From Kitasatospora sp. MMS16-BH015 (GTDB lineage: Bacteria > Actinomycetota > Actinomycetes > Streptomycetales > Streptomycetaceae): a stretch of DNA of 64,000 nucleotides. This document shows positions 34,153-44,430 of this stretch, piece by piece. Each line of letters starts with the position of its first letter. Within the stretch, counting starts at the first letter, position 1. The notes under the pieces are model-generated. The model was not told the DNA's origin, did not search any database, and saw only the letters and a program-made list of their open reading frames with translations. The position numbers were made by a program, and so were the translations under genes. Location of the stretch: the NCBI RefSeq assembly GCF_002943525.1, contig NZ_CP025394.1, positions 3,348,001-3,412,000 of the forward strand. Direction: 5' to 3'.

Positions 34153-34707
34153 TCACCCCCCGAAGGGATAGGTGCGGCAGGGCCGCCAGACTTCGTCGGG
34201 GCCGAAGCGGGAGAGGCTGAAGCCGGGGACGGCGAAGGCGGCGTGGAAGGCGCGGGTCTCGCAGTGGGCGCGGTCGAGGGCCTCCTCGGGGAGGGCGTGG
34301 GCGACCGTGACGTGCGGGTGGTAGGGGAAGGCGAGCTCGCGGGCCAGCGGGCCGCTGCGGACGGCGGCCTCCAGCTCGCGGCACTCCTGGGCGCCCTCTT
34401 CGACCCGGACGAAGACCACCGGGGAGATCGGGCGGAAGGTGCCGCTGCCCTGGAGCAGCATCCGGAAGGCCCGGTGGCGGGCCGCCACCGCGGTGAGGTG
34501 GGCCTCGATCTCGGGCAGCCGGGCGGCGGCCACCTCGGTGGGCGGCAGCAGGGTGACGTGGGTGGGTATGGACCTGGCCAGCGGGTCGCCGAAGCCGGCC
34601 CGGGCGTCCTGGATGGCGCTGCCGAAGGGCTCCGGGACGGATATGGACACACCGATGGTGACGGCCTCGCCGAGGAGGCCGTCACCTGGGGCGTTCACCG
34701 CTGTCAT
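34153..34707 (-). CDS. 2'-5' RNA ligase/cyclic phosphodiesterase family protein (LigT-like)
   Basis: A 184-residue 2H phosphoesterase. The two HxT motifs of the family are present as THVTLLPP (~49) and HPHVTVAHAL (~131). Members act on 2',3'-cyclic phosphates or 2'-5' linked RNA ends. It starts 7 bp after the trpS stop in the same direction, so it is probably translated from the trpS transcript, which would link it loosely to RNA/tRNA metabolism. Confidence 0.85.
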   Translation of the reverse strand: MTAVNAPGDGLLGEAVTIGVSISVPEPFGSAIQDARAGFGDPLARSIPTHVTLLPPTEVAAARLPEIEAHLTAVAARHRAFRMLLQGSGTFRPISPVVFVRVEEGAQECRELEAAVRSGPLARELAFPYHPHVTVAHALPEEALDRAHCETRAFHAAFAVPGFSLSRFGPDEVWRPCRTYPFGG

Positions 34708-34714
34708 CGCGTGG

Positions 34715-35761
34715 TCAGCGCTTCGGCGGGAGGAAGCCGATGCGGTCGTAGACCGTGGCGAGGGTCTCGGCGGCCACCGAACGGGCCTTGTCGGCGCCGA
34801 GCCCGAGGACGCGGTCCAGCTCGGCCGGGTCGTCCAGGTAGGCCTTGGTGCGCTCCTGGAACGGGCCGACCCACTCGGAGAAGAGCTCGGCCAGCTCGGT
34901 CTTGAGCGCGCCGTACATCTTGCCCTCGAAGTGCTCGACCAGCTGGTCGACGCTCTGCCCGCTGAGCGCGGAGTGGATCCGCAGCAGGTTGGAGACGCCG
35001 GCCTTCTCCTGCTCGTCGTAGGAGACCACCGTGCCAGTGTCGGTGACGGCGCTCTTGAACTTCTTGGCGCTGACCTTGGGGTCGTCGAGCAGGGAGACCA
35101 GGCCCTTGGGCGAGGAGGCCGACTTGCTCATCTTGATCGTCGGGTCCTGCAGGTCCATGATCTTGGCCGTCTCCTTGAGGATGTACGGCTTCGGCACGGT
35201 GAAGGTGGGCTCGAAGCGGGTGTTGAACCGCTCGGCGAGGTCCCGGGTGAGCTCGATGTGCTGGCGCTGGTCCTCGCCCACCGGCACGGCGTCGGCCTGG
35301 TAGAGCAGGATGTCGGCGATCTGCAGGATCGGGTAGGTGAAGAGGCCGACGGTGGTGCTGTCGGCGCCGTGCCGGGAGGACTTGTCCTTGAACTGCGTCA
35401 TCCGGGAGGCCTCGCCGAAGCCGGTGAGGCAGTTCATCACCCAGCCGAGCTGCGCGTGCTCGGGCACGTGGGACTGGATGAAGAGGGTGCAGCGCTCGGG
35501 GTCGAGCCCGGCGCCGAGCAGCTGGGCGACGGAGACGCGGGTGTTCTCCCGCAGGGTCGCCGGGTCCTGGGCGACGGTGATGGCGTGCAGGTCGACGACC
35601 ATGTAGAAGGCGTCGTTCGACTCCTGCAGGTCGACCCACTGGCGCACCGCGCCGAGGTAGTTGCCCAGGTGGAACGAGCCCGAGGTGGGCTGGATGCCGG
35701 AGAGCACCCTGGGACGGCTCTTCGCCGCGCCGCTGACCGCTTCGTTGACCATGGGCGCCAT
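34715..35761 (-). CDS. trpS: Tryptophan-tRNA ligase
   Basis: A 348-residue class I aminoacyl-tRNA synthetase that charges tRNA-Trp. The HIGH-like motif appears as SFHLGN (HLGN at 31-34) and the KMSKS loop at 210-214. Other TrpS segments are [22 protein letters not shown] and [17 protein letters not shown]. Full length for the family. It is preceded by a divergently irrelevant 21-bp gap from the CNNM gene, which reads in the same direction. No tryptophan-linked attenuator is visible. Confidence 0.96.
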   Translation of the reverse strand: MAPMVNEAVSGAAKSRPRVLSGIQPTSGSFHLGNYLGAVRQWVDLQESNDAFYMVVDLHAITVAQDPATLRENTRVSVAQLLGAGLDPERCTLFIQSHVPEHAQLGWVMNCLTGFGEASRMTQFKDKSSRHGADSTTVGLFTYPILQIADILLYQADAVPVGEDQRQHIELTRDLAERFNTRFEPTFTVPKPYILKETAKIMDLQDPTIKMSKSASSPKGLVSLLDDPKVSAKKFKSAVTDTGTVVSYDEQEKAGVSNLLRIHSALSGQSVDQLVEHFEGKMYGALKTELAELFSEWVGPFQERTKAYLDDPAELDRVLGLGADKARSVAAETLATVYDRIGFLPPKR

Positions 35762-35782
35762 TGTTCCAGCTTCACCGAAGCT

Positions 35783-37096
35783 TCAGGAAACCTCTTCGCC
35801 CGGAGCCTGCGCCAGTGTGACCGCACTCACCCGGATCCTTTCGATCCGGCGCCCGTCCAACCGGGCCACGGTGAGCCGCACCCCGTCCTCGGTGAGCACG
35901 CTGTCGCCCGTCCGCGGCAGCCGGCCCAGCGCCCCGACCACGTAGCCCGCGACGGTCTCGTACGGTCCCTCCGGAAGGGTGACGCCGGTCTCCTCGGTGA
36001 AGTCCCCGAGGTTGAGCAGGCCGTCCAGCTCCATCCCGCCACCGGCCAGCCGGCGGGTGGCGGTGGTGTCCTGGGCGTCGTACTCGTCCCGGATCTCGCC
36101 GATCACCTCCTCGACCAGGTCCTCCAGGGTGACGATCCCGGCGGTGCCGCCGTACTCGTCCACGATCATCGCCAGGTGGTGGCCCTCCCGGCGCATCTCC
36201 CCCATCGCCTCCAGCACCCGTTTGGTGGCGGGCAGCAGCTTGACCGGCCGGGCCAGCTCGCGGACCCGCACCGCCGAGCCGCCGCGGGCGCCGTAGAGGT
36301 CGCGGACGTGCACGAAGCCGACCACGGCGTCGTAGGAGCCCTCGACCACGGGGTAGCGGGAGTGCGGGGAGGTGCTGGTCTCCTCGCGGACCTCGGTGAG
36401 CAGCTGGTCGGCGTCCAGGAAGGTGACCTCGGTGCGGGGCACCATCACCTCGCGCAGCTGGCGCTCGCCGGCCGCGAAGACGTCGTTGATCATCGCCCGC
36501 TCGTCGCTGCCGAGCTCGGTGTTGGCGGCCACCAGGCCGCGCAGCTCCTCGGAGCTCATGGTGCCGCGCCCGGCGGCCGGGTCACCGCCGAACAGGCGCA
36601 CGCAGAGGTTGGTGGAGTGGCCGAGCAGCCAGATGGCCGGGCGCAGCACCACCGACATCACGTCCACCACGGGGGCGGCGAGCACCGCGATCGAGTCGGC
36701 CCGCTGGAGGCCGATCCGCTTGGGGGTGAGCTCGCCGAGCACCAGTGAGACGTAGGAGATCACCAGGGTCAGCCCGACCAGCGCCACGGCGTCCGAGACC
36801 CCCTCGGAGAGCCCCATCCGGACGAAGACCGGCGCCAGCTTGCCCGCCAGCGTGTCGGCCCCGAAGGCGGCCGACAGGAAGCCCATGCACGTCACCCCGA
36901 CCTGCACGGCGGCCAGGAACCGGTTCGGATCGGCCGCCAGGTGCGCGGCCCGGGTGGCCCCCCGCGTGCCGCGCGCCTCCAGCGCCCGGATCTGCCCCTC
37001 CCGGAGCGAGATGAGCGAGATCTCGGCGACGTTGAAGAGCCCGCCGAGCAGGATGAAGACCAGGACCAGCGCGGCGTCCCCGAGGGTTTCGTTCAC
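35783..37096 (-). CDS. CNNM/CorC-type membrane protein (hemolysin family)
   Basis: A 437-residue protein: an N-terminal DUF21/CNNM domain with three or four helices (residues 1-190, NETLGDAALVLVFILLGG onward), two CBS domains (~205-330, with VPRTEVTFLD and HHLAMIVDEYGGTAGIVTLEDLVEEV), and a C-terminal CorC_HlyC domain (~345-425). The family is linked to Mg/Co efflux or transport, with CBS domains sensing nucleotides; the old hemolysin name is misleading. The GTG at 37096 puts the membrane domain at the N-terminus. Confidence 0.9.
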   Translation of the reverse strand: MNETLGDAALVLVFILLGGLFNVAEISLISLREGQIRALEARGTRGATRAAHLAADPNRFLAAVQVGVTCMGFLSAAFGADTLAGKLAPVFVRMGLSEGVSDAVALVGLTLVISYVSLVLGELTPKRIGLQRADSIAVLAAPVVDVMSVVLRPAIWLLGHSTNLCVRLFGGDPAAGRGTMSSEELRGLVAANTELGSDERAMINDVFAAGERQLREVMVPRTEVTFLDADQLLTEVREETSTSPHSRYPVVEGSYDAVVGFVHVRDLYGARGGSAVRVRELARPVKLLPATKRVLEAMGEMRREGHHLAMIVDEYGGTAGIVTLEDLVEEVIGEIRDEYDAQDTTATRRLAGGGMELDGLLNLGDFTEETGVTLPEGPYETVAGYVVGALGRLPRTGDSVLTEDGVRLTVARLDGRRIERIRVSAVTLAQAPGEEVS

Positions 37097-37129
37097 GGGC
37101 GGAGAGTCTAGTTGGGCCCGGGTACGGCG

Positions 37130-37161
37130 AAGGGCGGCCACCCCGTGGGGTGGCCGCCCTT
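37130..37161. terminator. Terminator between mdh and the CNNM gene
   Basis: A perfect 15-bp stem (AAGGGCGGCCACCCC and complement) with a 2-nt centre follows the mdh stop, 10 bp away, on the minus strand. It separates mdh from the CNNM-trpS-ligT run downstream. Confidence 0.75.
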
Positions 37162-37171
37162 GACGTCAGGC

Positions 37172-38167
<996 letters not shown>

Positions 38168-38228
38168 CTACTCCTGCGATCGCCAGGTGCCACGCTCCAG
38201 GCACGCTCGACGAGCCGGAGCCGAGACC

Positions 38229-38250
38229 GGTCTCTCGACATCGAGAGACC
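38229..38250. promoter_or_regulatory. Perfect palindrome upstream of mdh (candidate operator)
   Basis: GGTCTCTCGA and its exact complement are separated by CA, centred about 78 bp upstream of the mdh ATG. The symmetry and location fit a dimeric regulator site, with CTCGA-type half sites like those of MarR-family PecS/TamR proteins, though I cannot confirm that regulator. Confidence 0.5.
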
Positions 38251-38276
38251 CGGCTCAGGCTATCGCAAGGAAGCAC

Positions 38277-38329
38277 CGGAGGGCGCCCGTGCCGGTAGCT
38301 GATATGTCACACCGGCGGGACGCCCTCCG
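38277..38329 (-). terminator. Imperfect hairpin downstream of the folD-DUF3017 unit
   Basis: CGGAGGGCG and CGCCCTCCG arms extend inward by a bulged CCGTGCCGGT / ACCGGCGGG pairing. It follows the DUF3017 stop by 12 bp and ends the folD-DUF3017 transcript before the mdh promoter. Confidence 0.6.
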
Positions 38330-38341
38330 AGGCCGTACGGG

Positions 38342-38770
38342 TCAGTGGTGCCGACGGCCCATCAGCTGCCCGATGTTGTCGAGCACCGGCAGGCTGAGCC
38401 ACGGATCGGGCTGGGCCACCAGCGTCAGCACCACGATCACCCCGCCGAGCACGGTCAGCAGGGTGACGTCGGTGAACCGGCTGCGCACCGCGAGCAGGCC
38501 CACCTCGGGCAGCACCAGCCGCAGCACCGCGCCGAGCAGCAGCGAGCCGCCCACGGTCAGCAGGCCGTACCGGAACCCGTTGTCCAGGTCCGAGCCGAAC
38601 CAGGTGATCGCCAGGCCGACCGCCGCCACGCCGAGCACCAGCGTTATCGGCCACTGCCGCACCGGCAGGGTGTGGCTCCGGCCGAGCGCCGCCGCCGAGC
38701 CCTCGGGGGGCAGGGTGCCGGTGGTCTTCTCCGGCCGCCGGCGCGAGCGGCCGACCCGTGCGGGGCTCAT
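38342..38770 (-). CDS. DUF3017 membrane protein
   Basis: A 142-residue protein with a ~35-residue Arg-rich cytoplasmic lead and three hydrophobic helices (WPITLVLGVAAVGLAITW, YGLLTVGGSLLLGAVLRLVL, TLLTVLGGVIVVLTLVA). It fits the actinobacterial DUF3017 family, found almost always downstream of folD, with no known function. The gap to folD is 41 bp, so they form an operon. Confidence 0.85.
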   Translation of the reverse strand: MSPARVGRSRRRPEKTTGTLPPEGSAAALGRSHTLPVRQWPITLVLGVAAVGLAITWFGSDLDNGFRYGLLTVGGSLLLGAVLRLVLPEVGLLAVRSRFTDVTLLTVLGGVIVVLTLVAQPDPWLSLPVLDNIGQLMGRRHH

Positions 38771-38811
38771 GCCGCCGCCGGGGCCGACAGGTGGGCGCGC
38801 GTCACCGCGGC

Positions 38812-39669
38812 CTACAGACCGGCGCGGCGCTCGGCCGCCTCGACGATGTTGTTGAGCAGCATCGCGCGGGTCATCGGGCCGACCCCGCCGGGGTTCGGGG
38901 AGATCCAGGCGGCGACCTCGGCCGCGGCCGGCTCCACGTCGCCGACGATCTTGCCCTCGGCGTTGCGGCTCACGCCCACGTCGAGGATGGCCGCGCCGGG
39001 CTTCACGTCGGCGGCCTTCACCAGGTGCGGCACGCCGGCGGCGGCCACGATGATGTCGGCCTTGCGCAGGTGGTAGGAGAGGTCCTTGGTGCCGGTGTGG
39101 CAGAGGGTGACGGTGGCGTTCTCGCTCCGACGGGTCAGCAGCAGGCCGATCGAGCGGCCGACGGTGACGCCGCGGCCGAGCACGACCACCTCGGCGCCGT
39201 CGATCTCCACCTCGTGACGGCGCAGCAGCTCGACGATGCCGAGCGGGGTGCAGGGCAGCGGGCCCTGGATGCCGAGCGCGAGCCGGCCGAGGGAGGTCGG
39301 GTGCAGGCCGTCGGCGTCCTTGTCCGGGTCCATCAGCTCCAGGACGGGGTTCGCGTCCAGGCCCTTGGGCAGCGGCAGCTGGACGATGTAGCCGGTGCAG
39401 GCGGGGTCGGCGTTCAGCTCGCGGACGAGGTTCTCCACGTCCTCCTGGCTGGCGGTGGCGGGCAGCTCGCGCTGGATCGAGGCGATGCCGACCTCGGCGC
39501 AGTCCTTGTGCTTGCCGTTCACGTACCACCGGCTGCCCGGGTCGTCGCCGACCAGGACGGTACCGAGACCGGGGGTGATGCCCCGCTCCTTGAGGGCCGC
39601 CACGCGGACGGCGAGTTCGGACTTGATCGCGGCCGCGGTGGCCTTGCCATCGAGAATCTGGGCAGTCAT
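38812..39669 (-). CDS. folD: Methylenetetrahydrofolate dehydrogenase / methenyltetrahydrofolate cyclohydrolase
   Basis: A 285-residue bifunctional enzyme oxidising 5,10-methylene-THF with NADP and opening 5,10-methenyl-THF to 10-formyl-THF. The catalytic Lys lies in [14 protein letters not shown], the cofactor loop is [14 protein letters not shown], and [12 protein letters not shown] closes the protein. 10-formyl-THF feeds PurN and PurH, whose genes are 1.6-4 kb away. ATG start. Confidence 0.97.
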   Translation of the reverse strand: MTAQILDGKATAAAIKSELAVRVAALKERGITPGLGTVLVGDDPGSRWYVNGKHKDCAEVGIASIQRELPATASQEDVENLVRELNADPACTGYIVQLPLPKGLDANPVLELMDPDKDADGLHPTSLGRLALGIQGPLPCTPLGIVELLRRHEVEIDGAEVVVLGRGVTVGRSIGLLLTRRSENATVTLCHTGTKDLSYHLRKADIIVAAAGVPHLVKAADVKPGAAILDVGVSRNAEGKIVGDVEPAAAEVAAWISPNPGGVGPMTRAMLLNNIVEAAERRAGL

Positions 39670-39868
39670 GGGCCCATTCTCCCGGATGCCCGGGCGTGCC
39701 CGTGCGCAGCCTCCCCGCGCCGCGCGTGATTGCGGTTCCGCCACAACTTGCGCTCGCGCTACGCACACCGCTGGACACCGGGGGTGTGTCCGGCGACGAT
39801 GTGTGCCGTCGCCCGCGCCCGAGAGGCGCTCGGCGGCGGTACGGGGAGAACCACGGGGGAAGACGCAC

Positions 39869-39946
39869 ATGACAGCACCGCAGCACGCCACGCGCCGACA
39901 TCCGGCGGGCCGCACGCCCGGCCCTCGCACACCCGGCCCCCGCTAG
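39869..39946 (+). CDS. Possible 25-codon leader peptide before DUF2752
   Basis: An ATG at 39869 has GGGGGAAGA 6 nt upstream, a better ribosome-binding site than that of the next gene. The frame encodes a basic, Pro/Arg-rich peptide ([13 protein letters not shown] end) and stops with TAG, 2 bp before the DUF2752 ATG. It may couple translation to DUF2752. Alternatively a frameshift split one longer protein. Low coding evidence by itself. Confidence 0.4.
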   Translation: MTAPQHATRRHPAGRTPGPRTPGPR

Positions 39947-39948
39947 CC

Positions 39949-40332
39949 ATGGCCCTCGCCGCCGCCCGGCTGCCCGTCCGCAGCGCGCTCGCGCGCGTGC
40001 TGGCGCGGCTCGGCGTGGGTGCGGCCGCCGCGTTCGCGGTGGCCCGGCTGCACGACGCGCACGACCCGGGGGTGCTCTGCCCGTTGCGGCTGCTCACCGG
40101 GGTGCCCTGTCCGTTCTGCGGCAGCACCACCGTCTTCATCGAGGCCGGCCACGGCCGCGCGCCGGCCGCACTGGCCGCCAACCCGGTGACGGTGCTGGCC
40201 CTGCTGGTGCTGGCGCTCTTCCCCGTGCTGCCCGCCCGGCTGCGCCGGGTGCCGCCGCTGCCACTGGTCGGCGCGGCCTTAGCGCTCTCCTGGGTCTGGC
40301 AGCTGCACCGCTTGGGCGTCGTGCTCTCCTGA
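39949..40332 (+). CDS. DUF2752 membrane protein with a TTA codon
   Basis: A 127-residue protein with three hydrophobic segments. The family signature is CPLRLLTGVPCPFCGSTT (about residues 44-61), a Cys-rich loop, followed by a long helix. The function of DUF2752 is unknown. The Leu codon at 40279-40281 is TTA, rare in this genome, so translation should depend on the bldA tRNA and thus on developmental stage. The ATG start lacks its own ribosome-binding site, in keeping with coupling to the upstream leader. Confidence 0.8.
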   Translation: MALAAARLPVRSALARVLARLGVGAAAAFAVARLHDAHDPGVLCPLRLLTGVPCPFCGSTTVFIEAGHGRAPAALAANPVTVLALLVLALFPVLPARLRRVPPLPLVGAALALSWVWQLHRLGVVLS

Positions 40333-40470
40333 CCCACCCTCACCACCGGTCACGGCAGACCCTGCCGTCGTTCCGGTCCGCTAGTCTCCACCCCGGTCGG
40401 CGCTCGCGTGCCCGTCCGTCCAGGTTTTCCACACCCGTCCCCACCTCACCACCCGTGCACGGAGGCACAG

Positions 40471-41238
40471 ATGAGCTACCCGCCCGACCCGAACAACCCG
40501 TACGGCCAGCAGCCCCCGCAGGCGCCGCAGCAGCCCGGTTACGGCTACCCGCAGCAGCCTCCGGCCCAGCCCGGCTACGGCTACCCCCAGCAGGGCGCGC
40601 CGCAGCCCGGTTACGGCGCCCCGCAGCCCGGCTACGGCTACCCGCAGCAGCCGCAGGCCCCCGGCACCATCCAGGCCAACAACGGCTTCATCAACATCGC
40701 CAACCTCGGCCCGGTGAAGATAGCCACCATGGGCCAGCGCTTCCTGGCCCGCCTGGTCGACGGCGTGATCGTCGGCCTGGTGGTCACCCTGGCGATGGTG
40801 CTCGGCCTCGGCGGTGCCGTCGGTCTGGCCAAGAGCAGCACCGACAGCTGCACCGGCATCGACCCGAGCACCATCGAGTACTCGAACTGCATCAACCACA
40901 ACCTGTCGAACGCGAGCGGCGGCTTCATGGCCGCGATGTTCGGCACCCTGGCCGTGGTGGCCGGCTTCAGCCTGCTCTACGAGTGGCTGATGGTCGGTCT
41001 GGTCGGCGCGACCCTGGGCAAGATGGCCCTGGGCCTGCGCGTGGTCAAGGAGAGCACCGGCGAGAACCCGGGCGTGGGCGGCGGCTTCATCCGCTACATC
41101 ATCCCGATCGTCGGCGCCTTCCTCTGCTACATCGGCGCCATCCTGGTCTACCTCTCCCCCTTCTTCGACAACTCCGGCAAGCTGCAGGGCTGGCACGACC
41201 GTGCCGCCGGCACCGTCGTGGTGAAGAAGCAGGGCTGA
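40471..41238 (+). CDS. RDD-family membrane protein with GYGYPQQP repeats
   Basis: A 255-residue protein. Residues ~1-70 are a Pro/Gln/Tyr/Gly tail with repeated QPGYGYPQQ units, probably disordered and cytoplasmic. The RDD domain follows (MGQRFLARLVDGVIVGLVV, then two more helices, with TLGKMALGLRVV). Two Cys are in the first outer loop (SCTGID, SNCINH). The family function is unknown (some act as Na/H antiporters). The ATG has GGAGG 5 nt upstream. Confidence 0.88.
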   Translation: MSYPPDPNNPYGQQPPQAPQQPGYGYPQQPPAQPGYGYPQQGAPQPGYGAPQPGYGYPQQPQAPGTIQANNGFINIANLGPVKIATMGQRFLARLVDGVIVGLVVTLAMVLGLGGAVGLAKSSTDSCTGIDPSTIEYSNCINHNLSNASGGFMAAMFGTLAVVAGFSLLYEWLMVGLVGATLGKMALGLRVVKESTGENPGVGGGFIRYIIPIVGAFLCYIGAILVYLSPFFDNSGKLQGWHDRAAGTVVVKKQG

Positions 41239-41256
41239 GCACGGCCCTGAACGCGG

Positions 41257-41293
41257 GAAGGCCCGCCGCCCCAGAGGGGGGCGGCGGGCCTTC
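41257..41293. terminator. Bidirectional terminator between RDD gene and purH
   Basis: A perfect 16-bp stem (GAAGGCCCGCCGCCCC and complement) with a 5-nt loop lies between the convergent genes and can serve both. Confidence 0.8.
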
Positions 41294-41305
41294 GTCTCTT
41301 CCAGG

Positions 41306-42889
41306 TCAGTGGAAGAAGTGGCGGGTGCCGGTCAGGTACATCGTGACCCCGGCGGCAGCGGCGGCGGCGATGACCTCCTCGTCCCGGATCGAACCACCGG
41401 GCTGGACCACGGCCTTCACGCCGGCGTCCAGCAGGATCTGCAGGCCGTCCGCGAACGGGAAGAAGGCGTCCGAGGCCGCGTACGAGCCCTTGGCCCGCTC
41501 GCCCGCGCGCTCCACGGCGAGCTTGGCGGAGTCGACCCGGTTGACCTGGCCCATGCCGACGCCGACCGAGGCGCCGTCCTTGGCCAGCAGGATCGCGTTG
41601 GACTTGACGGCCCGGCAGGCCTTCCAGGCGAAGGCGAGGTCGGCCAGCTCGGCCTCGGAGAGCGCCTCGCCGGTGGCAAGCCGCCAGGTCGACGGGTCGT
41701 CACCCTCGGCGTCCACCTTGTCGACCTGCTGCAGCAGGACGCCGCCGCTGATCCGACGGGCCTCCAGCCGCTCGCAGGGCGCCTCGGGGGCGCGCAGCAC
41801 GCGCAGGTTCTTCTTCCTGCCCAGCACCTCGAGGGCGCCGTCCTCGTAGCCGGGGGCGACCAGCACCTCGGTGAAGATCGGGGCGATCTGCTCGGCCAGC
41901 TCCACGGAGACCGGGCGGTTGACGGCGATCACGCCGCCGTACGCCGAGACCGGGTCGCAGGCGTGCGCCTTGCGGTGCGCCTCGGCCACGTCGGCGCCGG
42001 TGCCGATGCCGCACGGGTTGGCGTGCTTGATGATCGCGACGGCCGGGCCCTCGTGGTCGTAGGCGGCGCGGCGGGCGGCGTCGGTGTCCATGTAGTTGTT
42101 GTAGGACATCTCCTTGCCCTGCAGCTGCTCGGCGCCGGCCAGGCCGCCGGTGCCGTCGACGTACAGCGCCGCCTGCTGGTGCGGGTTCTCGCCGTAGCGG
42201 AGCACGTTCTGGCGCTCCCAGGTGGCGCCGAGGAAGCTCGGGAACGCCTCCTCCGACTCGGTGTAGCCGGAGGTCTCGAACCACTGGGCCACGGCCACGT
42301 CGTAGGCGGCGGTGTGCGCGAAGGCGCTCGCGGCCAGGCGCTTGCGGGTCAGCAGGTCGAAGCCGCCCTCCTGGGCTGCCTTCAGCACGTCGGCGTAGCG
42401 GGCCGGGTCGACCACCACGGCCACCGAGGGGTGGTTCTTGGCGGCGGCGCGGACCATCGACGGGCCGCCGATGTCGATCTGCTCCACGCACTCGTCCGGG
42501 GTGGCGCCGGAGGCGACGGTGGCGGTGAACGGGTAGAGGTTCACCACGACCAGGTCGAAGGGCTCGACGCCGAGCTCGGCCAGCTGGGCGCGGTGCGACT
42601 CCAGGCGCAGGTCGGCGAGGACACCGGCGTGCACGCGCGGGTGCAGGGTCTTGACCCGGCCGTCCAGGCACTCGGGGAAGCCGGTCAGCTCGGAGACCTC
42701 GGTCACCGGCACGCCGGCGGCGGCGATCCGGCCGGCGGTGGAGCCGGTGGAGACGATCGAGACCCCGGCGGCGTGCAGGCCCTGGGCCAGCTCCTCCAGC
42801 CCGGTCTTGTCGTACACGCTGATCAGCGCGCGGCGGATCGGGCGGACGTTCTCGGAGACGGGAGGGGTGGTGGTGGGGGCGGCGCTCAT
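41306..42889 (-). CDS. purH: Bifunctional AICAR formyltransferase / IMP cyclohydrolase
   Basis: A 527-residue enzyme for the last two steps to IMP. The N-terminal IMP-cyclohydrolase (MGS-like) domain has [38 protein letters not shown]; the C-terminal transformylase has [17 protein letters not shown] and [10 protein letters not shown]. 10-formyl-THF is the formyl donor, tying it to FolD. The ATG at 42889 overlaps the purN stop in ATGA, so purN-purH are translationally coupled. Confidence 0.97.
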   Translation of the reverse strand: MSAAPTTTPPVSENVRPIRRALISVYDKTGLEELAQGLHAAGVSIVSTGSTAGRIAAAGVPVTEVSELTGFPECLDGRVKTLHPRVHAGVLADLRLESHRAQLAELGVEPFDLVVVNLYPFTATVASGATPDECVEQIDIGGPSMVRAAAKNHPSVAVVVDPARYADVLKAAQEGGFDLLTRKRLAASAFAHTAAYDVAVAQWFETSGYTESEEAFPSFLGATWERQNVLRYGENPHQQAALYVDGTGGLAGAEQLQGKEMSYNNYMDTDAARRAAYDHEGPAVAIIKHANPCGIGTGADVAEAHRKAHACDPVSAYGGVIAVNRPVSVELAEQIAPIFTEVLVAPGYEDGALEVLGRKKNLRVLRAPEAPCERLEARRISGGVLLQQVDKVDAEGDDPSTWRLATGEALSEAELADLAFAWKACRAVKSNAILLAKDGASVGVGMGQVNRVDSAKLAVERAGERAKGSYAASDAFFPFADGLQILLDAGVKAVVQPGGSIRDEEVIAAAAAAGVTMYLTGTRHFFH

Positions 42890-43554
42890 GCCGGGATCCA
42901 TACCTTTCGGTCTTCGATGCGGTGACCTTCGCGGGCCAGCCGGCCCACGACCTCGACGAGCAACTGGCGCTCGACAGTCTTGATGCGCTCGTGCAGCGCC
43001 TCGCCGCCATCGGCGTGGTCGCCGTCGAGCACCTCGACGACGCCCTGCGCGATGATCGGCCCGGTGTCCACCCCGGCGTCGACCAGGTGGACGGTGCAGC
43101 CGGTGACCTTCACGCCGTAGGCGAGCGCGTCGGGCACGCCGTGCGCACCGGGGAAGGCGGGCAGCAGGGCGGGGTGGGTGTTGACGATCCGTCCGGCGAA
43201 GGCCGCGACGAACCGGGGGCCGAGGATCTTCATGAACCCGGCGGTGACCACCAGATCGGGCTCCTGCTCGGCGACGGCGGCGGTCAGCGCCGCGTCCCAG
43301 GCGTCCCGGTCGGCGTGGTCCTTGATCCGCTGGACGAAGGAGGGGATGCCCGCGCGCTCGGCCCGCTCCAGGCCGGCGATGCCGTCCCGGTCGGCGCCGA
43401 CGAGGGTGATCACCGCGCCGTAGGCGGGGTCGGCCGCGGCCTCGATCAGCGCCTGCAGGTTGGTGCCGGAGCCCGAGACCAGCACGACCAGCCGGGCCGG
43501 TCCGGGCGTGCGCGGGGGGAAGCTCTGGGCGGGGGCGGGCTCGGCGGAAGCCAC
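42886..43554 (-). CDS. purN: Phosphoribosylglycinamide formyltransferase
   Basis: A 222-residue enzyme that formylates GAR with 10-formyl-THF. It shows [33 protein letters not shown] with the catalytic Asn-His, and [17 protein letters not shown] with the essential Asp. The N-terminal ~20 residues are an Ala/Pro-rich extension. The GTG at 43554 follows GGAGAA 8 nt upstream; the frame continues further upstream without a good site. Confidence 0.95.
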   Translation of the reverse strand: MASAEPAPAQSFPPRTPGPARLVVLVSGSGTNLQALIEAAADPAYGAVITLVGADRDGIAGLERAERAGIPSFVQRIKDHADRDAWDAALTAAVAEQEPDLVVTAGFMKILGPRFVAAFAGRIVNTHPALLPAFPGAHGVPDALAYGVKVTGCTVHLVDAGVDTGPIIAQGVVEVLDGDHADGGEALHERIKTVERQLLVEVVGRLAREGHRIEDRKVWIPA

Positions 43555-43677
43555 TGCGCGGTTCTCCGTACGTCTGCGCCCGCTGGTACGTCCACCGTCG
43601 GTGGGGCCACTACGGGCGGCGGCAGGTGGCACCACGATAACGGCTGGTCGGCGGCCTCCCGTACCGCCCACCGGCCG

Positions 43678-43689
43678 CTACGCGCGTAG
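43678..43689. promoter_or_regulatory. Perfect 12-bp palindrome in the purN divergent region
   Basis: CTACGCGCGTAG is fully symmetric and lies 124 bp upstream of purN and 122 bp upstream of the divergent membrane protein gene. Its position fits an operator for either gene. I do not know which regulator reads it. Confidence 0.4.
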
Positions 43690-43811
43690 TTGAGACCGGG
43701 ATCTCGCGACCCCCGACCAGGGGGATTGGGCGGCTCCGACCCGGTGCGGGATCATTGAGCCGCGGACGGGCCACGCCCGCGCCCGGCACCACGGAAGAGG
43801 ACAGAGGACGG

Positions 43812-44363
43812 ATGAGCGGCGAGAACCCCGACGAGCGCAACCCCTTCGCGCCGCCGCCCGAGGACGCCCCGGAGCAGCCCTGGCGCCCCCGCACCCCCGT
43901 CCCGCCGCAGCAGCAGGGCGGCCCGCAGCAGCGCTGGCAGCCCCAGCAGCAGCCGCCGCAGCCGCGCTTCGACCCCAACGACCCGGTGCAGCGGCGCGCC
44001 CGCTACGCGCTCAGCGCGGGCATGGCCGGGCTGTTCTGCCTGGTCACCGGCATCGTCTACGTCTCGCTGCTGTTCGGCGCACTGGCCCTCTACTGGGGCG
44101 TCAGTGCGCTGCGCGCCCCGCGGCCCAAGGACGCGCCCACCGGCCCGCCGGCCCCCGTCCGCCCGCAGACCCCGGCCGCGATCGGCGGCCTGGTCACCGG
44201 CGGCGCGGCGGTGCTCTGCGTGCTCCTGGTGCTCGGCACCAACCTCTACTACCGCGACTACGTGACCTGCGTCAGCGATTCGCTGACCGCCGAGGCCCAG
44301 CAGGGCTGCAGCGACCTGGGCCCGAAGTTCCTGGTCGACCTCTACGGCAGCGACCAGGGCTGA
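43812..44363 (+). CDS. DUF4190-like two-helix membrane protein with Pro/Gln-rich tail
   Basis: A 183-residue protein. The first ~60 residues are Pro/Gln-rich and disordered (RTPVPPQQQGGPQQRWQPQQ). Two helices follow (YALSAGMAGLFCLVTGIVYVS..., and IGGLVTGGAAVLCVLLVLG), then an outer tail with two Cys (YVTCVSD, QQGCSDLG). The layout resembles streptomycete DUF4190-type membrane proteins. Function unknown. The ATG has GAGGACGG nearby. It is convergent with the large S53 gene. Confidence 0.8.
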   Translation: MSGENPDERNPFAPPPEDAPEQPWRPRTPVPPQQQGGPQQRWQPQQQPPQPRFDPNDPVQRRARYALSAGMAGLFCLVTGIVYVSLLFGALALYWGVSALRAPRPKDAPTGPPAPVRPQTPAAIGGLVTGGAAVLCVLLVLGTNLYYRDYVTCVSDSLTAEAQQGCSDLGPKFLVDLYGSDQG

Positions 44364-44382
44364 CCCGGCCCCGCACACGGCA

Positions 44383-44419
44383 CGGCGCCCTCCCCCGGAA
44401 GCTCCGGGAGAGGGCGCCG
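44383..44419. terminator. Bidirectional terminator between membrane protein and S53 genes
   Basis: A 17-bp stem with one mismatch (CGGCGCCCTCCCCCGGA and near-complement) closes over an AGC loop between the two convergent stops. Confidence 0.78.
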
Positions 44420-44430
44420 CTCTTTCGCCG

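Noticed and set aside
35783..37096. Hemolysin activity of the CNNM/CorC protein
   Set aside because: The name is historical; domains point to ion transport.
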